Shown here in pieces: positions 33,791-45,389 of a DNA stretch of 64,000 bases. The notes under the pieces are model-generated. The model was not told the DNA's origin. It made no database searches and was given only the letters and a program-made list of their open reading frames with translations. Location: NCBI GenBank assembly GCA_949126835.1, contig OX421506.1, forward strand, positions 18,503,715 through 18,567,714. Direction: 5' to 3'. The position numbers were made by a program, and so were the translations under genes. Position 1 is the first letter of the stretch; the number at the start of each line of letters is the position of its first letter. Origin of the DNA: Anisus vortex. Taxonomy: Eukaryota > Mollusca > Gastropoda > Planorbidae.

Positions 33791-34567
33791 CATTTGTTCT
33801 CCTATGAGGGATAAGATAGACACAAAAATAAAAATATAGATAAATACATTGATACTAAGATAGGCAAATAGCAATATAAAGGTAGCCTATAGATATATAG
33901 ATAAATAGTTATTCAAATACAACCCTTGAATGTGTCAATTAGTTTAGTGTTCTATACAATCAGTAGACTGGAAATAGGACACGGTAGATACATAGGAATA
34001 TACAAGTTTATTATGAAACCATAACAAGACATCACTATACGGTAATCACATTATGTAATTTAAAGGTAATTTATAGAGTTATAGATTATTATATAGGATT
34101 CTTTTCTTAATCCAAATGTAGGAGCTATTACATACGCACTTCCATTTTTTTCTGAGTAGGAATGGGTTACTTGTGCGCGTCAGGAAGACCAATAACATAA
34201 GACTAATGAAAATATGAATCGAATTGCAAGACATAACTTAAAACCAAAGATATTTGCAGGGCAGAATATTATTCATCCTAAGTCTGGAAGTTAAAAAAAA
34301 TAATAATTTAAACGTAGATTCGTGGAGGAACAAAAAATGCACGCACTTTAAGAGTCTGGCAAGTTAATTAATTAGACACACCTCCATTAGGGAACAGCAC
34401 GCACGAGTTTCTAGTTTAGTAGGTCAGGTGTGTAGCCGTGTGAAGTGTGCGAGGGAAGGGGTGAGTGGGCGAGAGGGCTGCTGGCACACAAAACGTGCTG
34501 AGTGAGTGATTACAGACTGTGTGTGTGCAGTGGGTTTCGTGAGCAAAGCAGGACAGGCTGAGTGCAA
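33791..34567. other. No recognised feature
   Basis: AT-rich. No element ends or exon signals. Confidence 0.5.
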
Positions 34568-35290
34568 AACCGAACATACACAAACACTAAGGCACACATA
34601 GACATTAACGTACACACACACATACACAAACACTTAGGCACACATAGACATTAACGTACACACACACATACACAAACACTAAGGCACACATAGACATTAC
34701 ACACACACATACACAAACACTAAGGCACACATAGACATTAACGTACACACACACATACACAAACACTAAGGCACACATAGACATTACACACACACATTCA
34801 CAAACACTAAGGCACACATAGACATTACACACACACATACACAAACACTAAGGCACACATAGACATTAACGTACACACACACATACACAAACACTAAGGC
34901 ACACATAGATATTAACGTACACACACACATACACAAACACTAAGGCACACATAGACATTAACGTACACACACACATACACAAACACTAAGGCACACATAG
35001 ACATTAACGTACACACACACATACACAAACACTAAGGCACACATAGACATTAACGTACACACACACATACACAAACACTAAGGCACACATAGACATTAAC
35101 GTACACACACACATACACACACACTAAGGCACACATAGACATTACACACACACATACACAGACACTAAGGCACACATAGACATCAACGTACACACACACA
35201 TACACAAACACTAAGGCACACATAGACATTACACACACACATACACAAACACTAAGGCACACATAGACATTAAGGTACACACACACGCAC
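34568..35290. repeat. 46/41-bp minisatellite rich in CA
   Basis: About 16 units combining ACACACACACATACACAAAC with ACTAAGGCACACATAGACAT. Full 46-bp units carry TAACGT; shorter 41-bp units lack ACGTA, giving two length classes interleaved along the array. Val/Cys-rich minus frames are array translations. Confidence 0.95.
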
Positions 35291-35647
35291 ACACTGTAGA
35301 ACACATACACGCTAATGGCAAACATATTCATATAAAACACACATACTAATTGCTTTTATCAATGCTAATGGACTACACTATAAGCAGAGGCTGTTGCCCA
35401 AAGTATTTATATATGAACTACGGTTGTTAGATATAATATATTTGTTGTCATTGAGCCAATACAGCAATCTGATGATAAAACTAAAAAGCCACTTTAGTTA
35501 GACTTATACTGTATATCTTATATACTGTATATCTTATAAACTGTATATCTTATGTATGAGACCCATCAACTAAAGAAACCATTTATTTTTAAATAAATAA
35601 ATCCAGAAAAGAGTTACAAGTTTCATTATAACAAATATAACTCCAAA
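35291..35647. other. No recognised feature
   Basis: AT-rich. TATACTGTATATCTTATA is repeated three times at 35508-35553. Confidence 0.5.
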
Positions 35648-35912
35648 GACTATAATAAGATGGACCGCTTGCTTTGATATTTCTGCTATTTGATAAATTG
35701 AGAACCTCTGTTTCGGAATGTCCGATCGCTCCCGGTCCTCTAGACTTCCGTTTTAGTAATTCGCTATGATTTTATCAATAAGTTGTATAGAGCGGAAAAC
35801 TTTACGCTCCGGTACATTTAGGAGTAATTTAGGACAGCGTCATTGGCTGCGCACGGAATAAAACAACACTTAAGCTCTAAAAATAGAACAAGCGGTCCAT
35901 CTTATTATAGTC
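35648..35912. mobile_element. MITE, AAGATGGACCGCTTG family, copy 1
   Basis: A perfect 24-bp TIR (35648-35671 and 35889-35912) starts GACTATAATAAGATGGACCG. The internal landmarks TTCGCTATGATTTT, GCGGAAAAC and TTAAGCTCTAAAAATAGA are shared with the copies at 42867 and 44817. There is no coding capacity. A TA dinucleotide near the ends may be the target, but the superfamily is not certain. Confidence 0.8.
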
Positions 35913-36074
35913 TAGTCTTTGGTAGTTCTTATTGCTAATTTACTAAACCTAGAAACACACTAATATGTTAGGTCGGTTAATACTATTTTTTTTATTTGTC
36001 CCATGTTTGTAAAGTTTTCATATTTAGCTTAATATTTCTTAGCCTACAGATAATATCCGTGTTCTTAGTTGTAT
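35913..36074. other. No recognised feature
   Basis: AT-rich spacer. Confidence 0.5.
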
Positions 36075-36136
36075 GTTAAATGCGCTCTGAGTTTACATTA
36101 TGTTTGTTTGCAGCGCTATACAAATATTATTATTAA
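36075..36136 (+). mobile_element. Non-LTR retrotransposon 3' tail
   Basis: TAAATGCGCTCTGAG, then AGCGCTATACAAATATTATT and ATT repeats, the 3' ending also seen (inverted) at 39720 and 9848. The protein-coding part is absent. Confidence 0.5.
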
Positions 36137-37139
36137 TGTTGTTGTAAAGATGTTTCGAACATTTGTATAGCCAGTGGTTATTATTATAATAGTCATTTAG
36201 TATCAGAGGCTTGCGCTCTTAAAGATTTCATAAACTTAGCTAATAGCCGCAAGGTCCTGTATCTTTTTAGACTTAGAACTATGTATTTGATGGCTGCAGA
36301 GTGTTGGTAAACCAATACATGATACAAATTATCTTCAGACCTTTTTGTTTTTGTTGATGCAGATTAAAGGTTAAAATTATAATGGTGGCCTAGTAGTAAG
36401 ATCTCTCTCAGTTTAAAAGGATGATAATTACCGATGGTATTTAAGTTCATTGTCAATTCAACGCCCGCCAAGGGGTAAAACGAACTCAACCAGATGATCG
36501 CAATGGGGAGCCCATTCATTATCAGATGTTGTCAGGGCGTGTCAAGGTGTTGGGTCACCTGACCACCACCACCAGCTACGATCCTGACACCTGTTGTACT
36601 GGTCCAGGTCTCTGAACAACAGCTTCTGTCCTCGCCCCCGCCCCCTTTGTCCCCTCCCCCCCCTCTATCCAGTCCTCTTCCGTTCTTTTTTCTTGTCAGA
36701 CAGGTGTTGGTCGTTTCATAGTCAGTTAAATTAGGTCATACTGCTATGACCTCGTCCAATCGTTTTATTCGTTTTGACCTACTTTATACATTCTTCACAT
36801 TTTCGCACGTGCATGGTTTGTGTCGGATACGACAATTAAAAAAAAGGTGTAGCTTATACTGTATCTATTTTTACACTCCTGTTGCCGTTAAACTCAAACT
36901 AAGTGTTATCCATAACCCGAACCAGTTACGGACTTTTGATTAATACCAGTTGGTACACGGGGCTGACTTAAAGCTTACCTGTAGGCCTATCTCTTTAAGC
37001 CGTCTGAGCTACTTTAATAGAGTTCCACTGTGTTTACTATTATATTACAATGGTGGGCCCTAACGAACTTACTGATGGCCCGTATAAGAGTATTAAGAGT
37101 AGAGCTTCCATAATTTACCTGCTTCCAACCAATGTTAAA
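36137..37139. other. No gene supported
   Basis: C-rich at 36630-36666. No motif in the short frames. Confidence 0.5.
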
Positions 37140-37370
37140 CTGGGAAATGGTCATTTAGAGATAGCTTGTTCGGATTGCATACAGACGGTCCCGCGATCGA
37201 ATCCAGGTTTAGGTGTTTGTTTTTTTCTCATGTGTTTCCCAAAGTATTCCCCGCCATAATGGGCGCTTGAAATTAGTTGGGGAAAAGTAAAGTCTGTTGG
37301 GCTGGCCGAACAATCTCCTTGTATGCCGTGGCCACGGACATTGGTAAACGCTGCTAGACCCCGAAATGGT
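37140..37370 (+). mobile_element. tRNA-derived SINE-A
   Basis: B box in CCCGCGATCGAATCCAGG. The body has GGGCTGGCCGAACAATCTCC and TGCCGTGGCCACGGACATTG, in the same order as in the 45390 and 47518 copies. Confidence 0.7.
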
Positions 37371-38955
37371 TTGAAAATACTACATTAACTATTTACGTCT
37401 ATTTATTGATTTAGAGCCCATCCCAATACTCCCCGTTAATATGTTTATATGTACATCTAAAGCATATATAGCTCTATTTCTAAACAACATGTCTTTAATC
37501 TCCATTCGTTTTTCAACTGGCACCACTTTATAAGGACATCAGCCACGGGAGCTATCCACCACCCACCGACACCCTAACACATTTCAACGATGACGTGTCT
37601 CTCCAGCCCCCACCCCCTCCTCCCTTCCTTTACCTCACTCCTCCCTAACCCCCACACACTATCACGAGAAGCTGCGTCCCTGATTGGCTGTCTGGGAGCG
37701 AGTGAGGTGTGCACGTGTTTCTCCCATTGGTGGTTCCACTCAACAGGAATCCATGCGCAGTGAGACTTTTAGGAAGTTACGCGATCCACATTTAGATCTA
37801 CCCTAGCAATCAAGAGCAGAGGGGGGAAGTCTGGAGGGAGGTTTTAGATTGAGGGGGGGGGGGAGTAGGAACTACCCCACTTGTATGAATTTATTTTTAG
37901 ATGTGGTTATATTTTTTTCAGTAGTAGTACGTAGGTGAGCAATGTAAGTGTAATAGAGAGAGAAATTTACCTGTCTAAGGGAGGCAACAATGAATATGAA
38001 GCTAGTATCTTAAGACATTAGGAGTTATGCAACCTGTTAATAAATGATATTTTTCTACCGTGTTTCAAATGAGTTTTTTTTAAAGAATTCAACAGCTACA
38101 AACATACTATTTTAAAGCACAAATGTACATTATATCAAATACTTTATATAAGAAACAAAGCAAGCATCTTTTTTTGTTAGTTTAAAGATAACTGAGTTGT
38201 AACTATGAGTTTTCTATTTAACTGAGTTAGTTCCCTTAGACTAAATACAAGAAAAAAAAACAATAAAAAAAAAACCATCTGATTTTAATATCGAATTATA
38301 AAAAAGAAACCAATTAATTACAAACATAGATACAATGGACTATATTCACAGGTCTCAGATAAAGTACACATTTCATTCATTGAAATACGAGTTGGGAATA
38401 GATTAGATGCCTAAATTAAATAAGCTTTTTATTGTAATCAACATCTAAATTTTTAATCGGAAAAGGTAGGGGGGGGGGGGGGGGGAGAGTGGAATAAAAA
38501 AAAAAGAAATTCCATTGGCCTTTATTCTTTGGTCTAGCTTCCGTTTTTTTAGGGGATGGGGCGTACCATTTAAAAGGGAAAAACACATCGGTATGGTATT
38601 TAATTGGCTTTTGATTTTGGCACTGTGTGAACCAGTGAACAGAGGGGCGTTAGCAGTGGGAATAAAGTTGGCAAGAAGGGCAAGGCGCCCTTTCACGGAA
38701 TTTTTTGGGTATAATTATACACGCCCTCCTTCTTCCACCCTTCAAGTGGGGAAACAATGTACGATTGTGCTAAATGAACGCTATCTTAACAATGATCTGA
38801 CATTTTGTTGCGCCAGTGTCCGTTTCGTCCATTAGTTTTTTTTGTTTTTTTTATGGAAAGAAAAAGGCTTGATTGCATCGTAAGTTTTTTTCCCAGGAAG
38901 CTTAAAAGCGTTAAAGGGCAATAATGAACAAGGGTGGTAATGCACACAAAGGAAG
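37371..38955. other. No gene supported
   Basis: Contains a G run (38469-38486) and several short frames without motifs. A GATTGGCTG / CCATTGGTGG pair at 37682-37734 is CCAAT-like but no gene follows. Confidence 0.45.
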
Positions 38956-39171
38956 ATCTATATTAGGGATCGGCAACCTACGGCACGCGTGCCAGACTTG
39001 GCACTCTGGGCGATTTTCAATGGCACGCGGAACACTTCCAAAAATTCAACTCAAGTCTCTTCTACAAGAAATAGAGTGCTAAAGTATGAATGACTTTTAG
39101 GCTGTTGGCACGCGGTATACTCCCACTTTGGCAAACTATTCTCAATAGGTTGCCGATCGCTGAATCTATAT
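38956..39171. mobile_element. hAT-like MITE, GGTCGGCAACC family, copy 3
   Basis: The element spans 38964-39163, from TAGGGATCGGCAACCTACGG to AGGTTGCCGATCGCTGA. It is flanked by an exact 8-bp duplication ATCTATAT (38956-38963 and 39164-39171). It shares TCTTCTACAAGAAATAGAGT and AGGCTGTTGGCACGCGG with copy 1. This is the clearest insertion of the family. Confidence 0.85.
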
Positions 39172-39294
39172 TATAATCTAATAATAGAACAGGGATAGTT
39201 ATCTTTCTTTTAGTTATGCTTTGTCTAGTCTGGCGACAGCATCGATAAAATGGTCAGCTGTCTGTAAGGTCCGTGTTTCGGTCTATATGAAATA

Positions 39295-39370
39295 TTGTCG
39301 CAAGAATGCCCTTTCAGTCTCATAGCGACACCTGCTCACAAAAGGTATTGTGTGGCCAGTACAATGCCAG
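39295..39370 (-). repeat. SINE-A body fragment
   Basis: Minus strand: CATTGTACTGGCCACACAAT, the diagnostic SINE-A segment. The head is missing. Confidence 0.5.
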
Positions 39371-39719
39371 GTAACATTTGGGAGCTAGATTGAAGATCAA
39401 GAAACAGAATTTGAGATGTCTCTATTGAATTCCAACAACACCTCCCCCTCCCATACCACGTTCACTCCTAAGACTAACTAAATATACGTATATATTTTTA
39501 TCTCCTCTAGTTCGCCACAAGCTTGTACTGGGAATGCAAACCTCTTTAGCGGACCTCTATTGAAAATATAACGAGGAAACGTTTTGGGTTTAATGTTAGT
39601 AATAAAAAATTATTTTTTTAAATATACAGACGAAGTTAAAAATGGCTGGCATTCGCGATTGTGAGAAAAGATAACAGTCAAAATAAAGGCTCGTCCGTTT
39701 CAAATATAAATTACAAATA

Positions 39720-40135
39720 ACATATTTATATAGCGCTTATTCATAACAAAGTATTCGGATGTGCTTTACATTTACCGTGTGTTATTAAAATAAATCGAAA
39801 AAGTATGTTTTTAATTTTGTTTTAAAAATGTATATATTGTCGGCTTGTTTAATTTTAATTGTGTTCAGAAGTTCATTCCATCACAGAGGTGCTACGACGT
39901 TGTAGAGGTGAGCTGCAAATGTTTCTATTTTTACACTTGGACCTTGAGCTGTAGATGGATTTTGTTTGAACGCAGTCCTCTTTTCTCTAATGTGTGTAGC
40001 TCGACCACGAATCTCATGTGGAGATTGACCATGAAGGCTTTTATAGAGCATAGTCAGAACTTTTAATTTTATCCTAAGTGTTATAGGTAGCCAGTGCACT
40101 GAGTGCAGGATATAAAGATAGTCATTGGTCATGAC
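39720..40135 (-). mobile_element. Non-LTR retrotransposon 3' end with RT C-terminal remnant
   Basis: On the minus strand from 40132 the frame reads YILHSVHWLPITLRIKLK, then VLTMLYKSLHG, a familiar block downstream of the reverse-transcriptase core in CR1/L2/RTE-type elements (LHWLP...RI.FK.L.L.YK.LHG). After FAAHLYNVVAPL comes an in-frame TGA, then WNELLNTIKIK and FKTKLKTYFFDLF with a terminal stop. The 3' flank carries the GCGCTATATAAATATG ending. The internal stop and missing 5' part make it dead. Domain order is as expected for the C-terminus of ORF2. Confidence 0.75.
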
Positions 40136-41233
40136 CTAGAGATGAAACAAGGGCACCCTGGGACAGATATAAAATGTTATTACTACCAGAGGTTGGCGTA
40201 ATCGTATGTGTGTGTGTGTGTGGGGGAGGGGCGAGGTACATAGTATTTCGAAGAAGTCACAGATTGTCGAAACATGGCATATATAAACAATGAGAGAGAG
40301 AGAGAGAGAGAGAGATTTGCTATTTAATGTGTTTATTATTGTGTTGATAATTCCTGTATTTATATAGATCAGGTCGCGATAACCTATTCATCCTCCCCCC
40401 CCCCCCCACAATGCACCGAAAGACCAAGCAAATAAAAGAAAACAAAATGTTCAAGATAAACCCCAACAATGTGTGTGTAAAGTGAGGAGATTACAACTTG
40501 TGACTTGTGGGACATTTGATGAAATGTGCAGGAATTTATGTTAAATACAAGCTATAAGGTCGAGAAAAACTGACTAATAGACATGGTGGTATACAGAAAG
40601 AGAGAGAGAGAGAGAAACAGAGAGAGAAAGAGAGAGAGAGAGAAAGAGAGCAAAGGAGGGAGGGGGGCACAGACTCAGATATACTTCTTTAGAAAGACAA
40701 CGATAGACAGAAAGAGAAATGTGCAGAGTTGGAGAAAAAGGCAAACACACCCAATCAGAAAGGAAAGAGTAAGAGAGTATGAAAGTGGGAGGGAGGGAGA
40801 GAGAGAGAGAGAGAGAACGAGAAATAATTGAACTAATATTGAAGTGAATGAAAGATAGAAAGTAACTCCCTGGACCACACAGCCTCTCTTGACACACTTT
40901 TTAATATGAACCTGGACCACAAATAACTGCAAACACACAGATACCATTGTCCAACAAAGGCCCCATGCACTGGGACAATAAAACCATTGATCGCATTGAA
41001 CGCCTTGAACAAAAGCCATCTTTGACACACCTGATGGTTCAGCCCCTCTCACCCCTACCCCGGCCTATCCTTGTTACCCTGTCTGTTTCGGTCTTCTAAG
41101 GAAAGGTTATTGTGACCTTAAAGTCTTGAAGTGATTTGATCATTGAGTCTGTCTGGAATTCCTGTAAGAGCAAGATTAATTATGTCATCACTTAAGATGG
41201 CGCTGTACCTAGTTTTAAGCCATAAACATCAAG
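40136..41233. other. Simple-sequence region, no gene supported
   Basis: GT run at 40204-40222, GA runs at 40291-40314, 40597-40655 and 40788-40818, and C run at 40397-40407. The 82-125-codon frames here are largely GA translations. 40860-41060 is unique but has no motif. Confidence 0.6.
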
Positions 41234-41862
41234 ATTTCAATAGGGTTCCAACTTTAATTATTTCAATAAGGTTCCAACTTTAATTAATTCAATAGGGTTC
41301 CAACTTTAATTATTTCAATAAGGTTCTAACTTTAATTATTTCAATAGGGTTCCGACTTTAATTATTTCAATAGGGTTCCAACTTTAATTATTTCAATAAG
41401 GTTCCAACTTTAATTATTTCAATAGGGTTCCAACTTTAATTATTTCAATAGGGTTCCAACTTTAATTATTTCAAAAGGGTTCCAACTTTAATTATTTCAA
41501 TAGGGTTCCAACTTTAATTATTTCAATAAGGTTCCAACTTTAATTATTTCAATAGGGTTCCAACTTTAATTATTTCAATAGGGTTCCAACTTTAATTATT
41601 TCAAAAGGGTTCCAACTTTAATTATTTCAATAGGGTTCCCACTTTAATTATTTCAATAAGGTTCCAACTTTAATTATTTCAATAGGGTTCCAACTTTAAT
41701 TATTTCAATAGGGTTCCAACTTTAAGTATTTCAATAGGGTTCCAACTTTAATTATTTCAATAGGGTTCCAACTTTAATTATTTCAATAAGGTTTCCAACT
41801 TCAATTATTTCAAAAGGGTTCCAACTTTAATTATTTCAATAGGGTTCCAACTTTAAGTATTT
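41234..41862. repeat. 26-bp minisatellite
   Basis: About 24 units of 26 bp built on TAGGGTTCCAACTTTAATTA, with AAGG, AAAGGG and AAGTATT variants. The array is cut at its right edge by the LTR-like insertion and resumes at 42656. Confidence 0.95.
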
Positions 41863-42655
41863 TGTCACATAGTTGCACTAACAGAAATTACCCGAGCTCT
41901 GTGTGTTTCTAACCTAATTAGATTAACTCCTTTCCATTGTTGATGAAACATTTACTTTTTGCACTAGTGTGATAACATTGCGGGAGGGACGTCCACAAAT
42001 TGTTGTCCACTGAGTTAGTCGTAGTTCCCCGCCTGTCCCAACCTACCCCCATTTACGATTTCCTCACATTTTCGCTTGGATAAACATACACCTCAAGTGT
42101 GTAGATACTTTAGTCCAATGGCTAGGGTTTAAGGGCACAATGGAGTCTGCGTTGTACAGCGTAGATAAAATTTAATCAATGTAATTGTAATTAGATCTAT
42201 GATTTGTATTTTCAAGCTAACCGACATGGTTATCTGCGTCTGTTTTCCTAACCACCCAGTACTCCTAGGGAATGTAGAAAGATATCTTATATATAGCAAT
42301 GCTGTCCCCTCAGAATTCAGTTTGAGTTTCTAGTTTAGAGAGTGAGGTTACAGTTGAGAGTTTATCTCCGTAGTAGGAACATTACTTGTACATAGTGTTT
42401 ATCAGAATTAGTTTAGACTTGTATTTTTCTTATGTGTCTTCGTCTTGTATTCAAGTGTTATACTAAATAAAATCACAATTATCGTGCAACTGGTGTTGAT
42501 TTCAATTGAAATTCAAAGTGTTACATGGAATTAACCTTAAAATAAAACTATAATTACTGAAGTAATCAAGTCAATATAAAAACAGACAACTCTTGGAATA
42601 TTGAGCCTACACCTAGACAACAGCCAAATACATATTATTGCACGAGTTCGTAACA
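41863..42655 (+). mobile_element. Probable solo LTR inserted in the 26-bp array
   Basis: The insertion is defined by the array itself. Repeat sequence stops after AGTATTT, and its next bases (ATTTCAATAGGGTTCC) appear 793 bp later. The inserted piece starts TGTCACATAG and ends TTCGTAACA, so it has TGT...ACA termini. ATTT is duplicated on both sides (41859-41862 and 42656-42659). Inside are TTATATATAGC at about 42287-42297 as a TATA box and AATAAA at 42468-42473 as a poly(A) signal, a layout typical of an LTR. No reading frame is present. A non-autonomous LTR element is an alternative. Confidence 0.6.
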
Positions 42656-42689
42656 ATTTCAATAGGGTTCCAACTTTAATTATTTCATT
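42656..42689. repeat. Detached last unit of the 26-bp array
   Basis: ATTTCAATAGGGTTCCAACT with TTAATTATTTCA is one array unit, now separated from 41862 by the insertion. Confidence 0.9.
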
Positions 42690-42866
42690 TTTCTTAAGGG
42701 AAGACAAGAGACGTCTCATAAGGTTTATTGGTGTTCTTTTTTTGTTGTTGCTGCACTGTACAATGGGATTGTGTTGCCAGAAAAATGTTTCAACCAATTT
42801 TAACTTTCCGTATCAAATTGGCTAGACACAAGAGCAGCATCTAGACCCGGACCAAAATAACAACCA

Positions 42867-43143
42867 AAGATGGACCGCTTGCTCTATTTTTAGAGCTTAT
42901 TTGTTCCTTTTCCGTGCGTATTCAATATCGCTGTCTTAAATGATTTCTACGCTCCTACGTTTGCCTCAAGGTTTCCGCTGTATACAACTTTCGATTCTAA
43001 CTTTAATTTTTCCTTGAATAAATCATAGCGATTAAATAAAACGGAAGTGTACAGTACAAAAGGGAATAGGGAATTCCGAAAGAAGTCAGTCGAGTCATCA
43101 AATAGTACAAATATTAAAGCAAGCGGTCCATCTTATTATAGTC
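42867..43143. mobile_element. MITE, AAGATGGACCGCTTG family, copy 2 (reverse)
   Basis: The left end CAAAGATGGACCGCTTGCTC has lost an internal ACTATAATA-type segment. The right end AAGCGGTCCATCTTATTATA is intact. Internal order is reversed relative to copies 1 and 3 (GTTTCCGCTGTATACAAC, then ATCATAGCGA). Confidence 0.75.
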
Positions 43144-43665
43144 TTTTGTAAAATGAAAAAGAACATACTTCTGTTTATCATAAAGCTTTGGGAATTCCCC
43201 ATCGACCCTTGCGTGACTTTGCCTCATGGACTCATGGACTCATTGACTGTTATAAAAAAAATAACCATCATGCAGTCTGAATTTTGTACACTGCATTCAC
43301 TGTAGTTCAAACGTATAAACACATAGATTAGATCTAGGCATAGGCCTACACACAATTTTCCAAAAGTAAACATTAAATATTTTGTATTCGGTTTCGAATG
43401 AAAACAGCTACAAGATTATTGAATAGTTGGCATACGGATGTGACGCTGACGTGACGTTTTGGGTTGTTTTCTAGCTCAGTGCTTCGGCCTTCTGTGTTAG
43501 GTTGCAGATTTAGTGCACATTTTATATATGACTTTTTAGATTTGGCCTCGGACTAGTAGGCTTGGTTACGGCTTTCCATTCATGCATGTTTCTTGGGCCG
43601 TTTCTTTTTCTTTCTATTAAACAACCAATCGGAAATTAATCTTAAATAGCTAGACATAAAACATT
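43144..43665. other. No recognised feature
   Basis: Unique AT-rich sequence. Confidence 0.5.
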
Positions 43666-43891
43666 CTCTAAACCAGGGGTCGGCAAGGTTGTGATACTAG
43701 TGTGCCAAAGTAGGATTTCTAATTCATTCAGCGTGCCAAGAGCTTAAAAAGGCACTCCTCCTATGGCACTAAATTTCTTGTAGAAGGTACTTGAATTGCC
43801 TTTTTGGAGGTCTTTTGAATGCCAATGAAAAATCGCTCTGCCTGCCAGACTGTGGCACGCGTTCTATAGGTTGCCGACCCCTACTCTAAAA
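43666..43891. mobile_element. hAT-like MITE, GGTCGGCAACC family, copy 4
   Basis: The element spans 43674-43883, from CAGGGGTCGGCAAGG to TAGGTTGCCGACCCCTA. Flanking CTCTAAAC (43666-43673) and CTCTAAAA (43884-43891) match at 7 of 8. It is internally closest to copy 2 (GTGCCAAAGTAGGATTTCTA, TTCATTCAGCG). Confidence 0.8.
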
Positions 43892-44816
43892 TTATCTCCC
43901 TATATGGAATCGGTTCTGTGAACTAAATGCTTTATCTGTGGAGTCCAAGAGTTTACCCGGCTAAAATAGGTTCCCTGATACGAGTTAGCTCAATTCTTTC
44001 AGTAGCTATATATAAATGTATACGGTTCTGCTAAAGTAAAGGATTGTTCAAAATGAATTGTACATTTTAAAGCACAAAAAAAAAGCATTTCTAAACGGAA
44101 TACAAAGGAAAGATTTGAGAAACATCCTGGAAGGTACAAGTCCTGATTGATGGTTAGCGGTGCACTGTGACTTTTAGTGGCTCATCGGCTCATTGAAGAC
44201 AACGGATCGTTGCAAAGGAATTAGGTTTCTACCACATTTGTGAGACAGGTTAAACCTCCTTACATATGAAGGCAAGTGCACATATTTCGTGTACGTACCA
44301 AGGGATTGTATGGACGGAACGAGACACTTTAAATTCTACAAACCAAATGTCAAGTTTGATAAGTGTAAATATAAGCGAAGTATAGGAAATACTATTATAT
44401 AGTCTATAACCAGCTAAGATTTCTTAATAAGATGTGAATATTAAATAATTTCTCTTCCGCTTCTTCTGTTTAAAATTGTATAAACAAAACAAGAAAAGTC
44501 TAGCATAATGCGTGATAATCAACATAAACAGTTTCAAGTTATCACTTCACTTTAAAAAAACTAACATCAAAGCATGTAACGAAAACGAGGTAGACTCCGT
44601 TACTTATTACTTAGAAAAAAAAATATAGTAGATAAGGTTATTATTATTTTAAAAAAAATAATTTAGAAAGCTGCAAATAAATTCAATAATAATCTATTAA
44701 TTTTTTTTTTTAAAAGATATGCTTTTTTTTTTCGGAAACAACTTCACAATTTCTTCCTTGTTAAATAGAAAGGTTTGATTCATACAAGTAGAATTATACA
44801 AGTAGAATGTAACAAA
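43892..44816. other. No recognised feature
   Basis: AT-rich. No exon, TIR or tRNA box seen. Confidence 0.5.
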
Positions 44817-45091
44817 GACTATAATAAGATGGCTCGCTTGCTTTGATATTTCTGCTATCTGATAACTTGAAACACTTAATTTCGGAATTTCCTATCGCAC
44901 TACGTCCTCTAAACTTTTGGTCGAGTAATTCGCTATGATTTTCTGAATGGATAATTAAGATTAAAATCGAAAGTTGTATACAGCGGAAACATTTAATGCC
45001 ATCGTAGGAGCGTAGACATAATTTAAGACAGCCTCACGGAAAAAAAGAACATACAAGCTCTAAAGATAGAGCAAGCGGTCCATCTTATTAT
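44817..45091. mobile_element. MITE, AAGATGGACCGCTTG family, copy 3
   Basis: The left end is GACTATAATAAGATGGCTCG and the right end GCAAGCGGTCCATCTTATTA. It has the same orientation as copy 1 and shares TTCGCTATGATTTTCTGA and AAGTTGTATACAGCGGAAAC with it. Confidence 0.8.
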
Positions 45092-45389
45092 CTTTTTTGG
45101 TTGCAACCTTCTATTTTTTCGCTGTTTTCATTCTATAACAAGTTTTTAATGGCTTGATTTTATGTCTGTGTGCTTTGTTCACCTGTAGATCTATATTGTT
45201 TATATGATTAGATGTCTTTATTTAAGTATTGTATGGTTAGACTTATGTAAGCGTATGTGTTCTATGTTTGTTCTTTCTCTAGGCTATTTATGTGTGCTGT
45301 TGTATTCCGAAATGTGAGTTTCTTTTTTGTACTGTATCATGTATGCGCGTGTATTTGCATGTCCCATCGCGTTCTGTTGGCTTTCCGAA
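45092..45389. other. No recognised feature
   Basis: Unique sequence. Confidence 0.5.
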
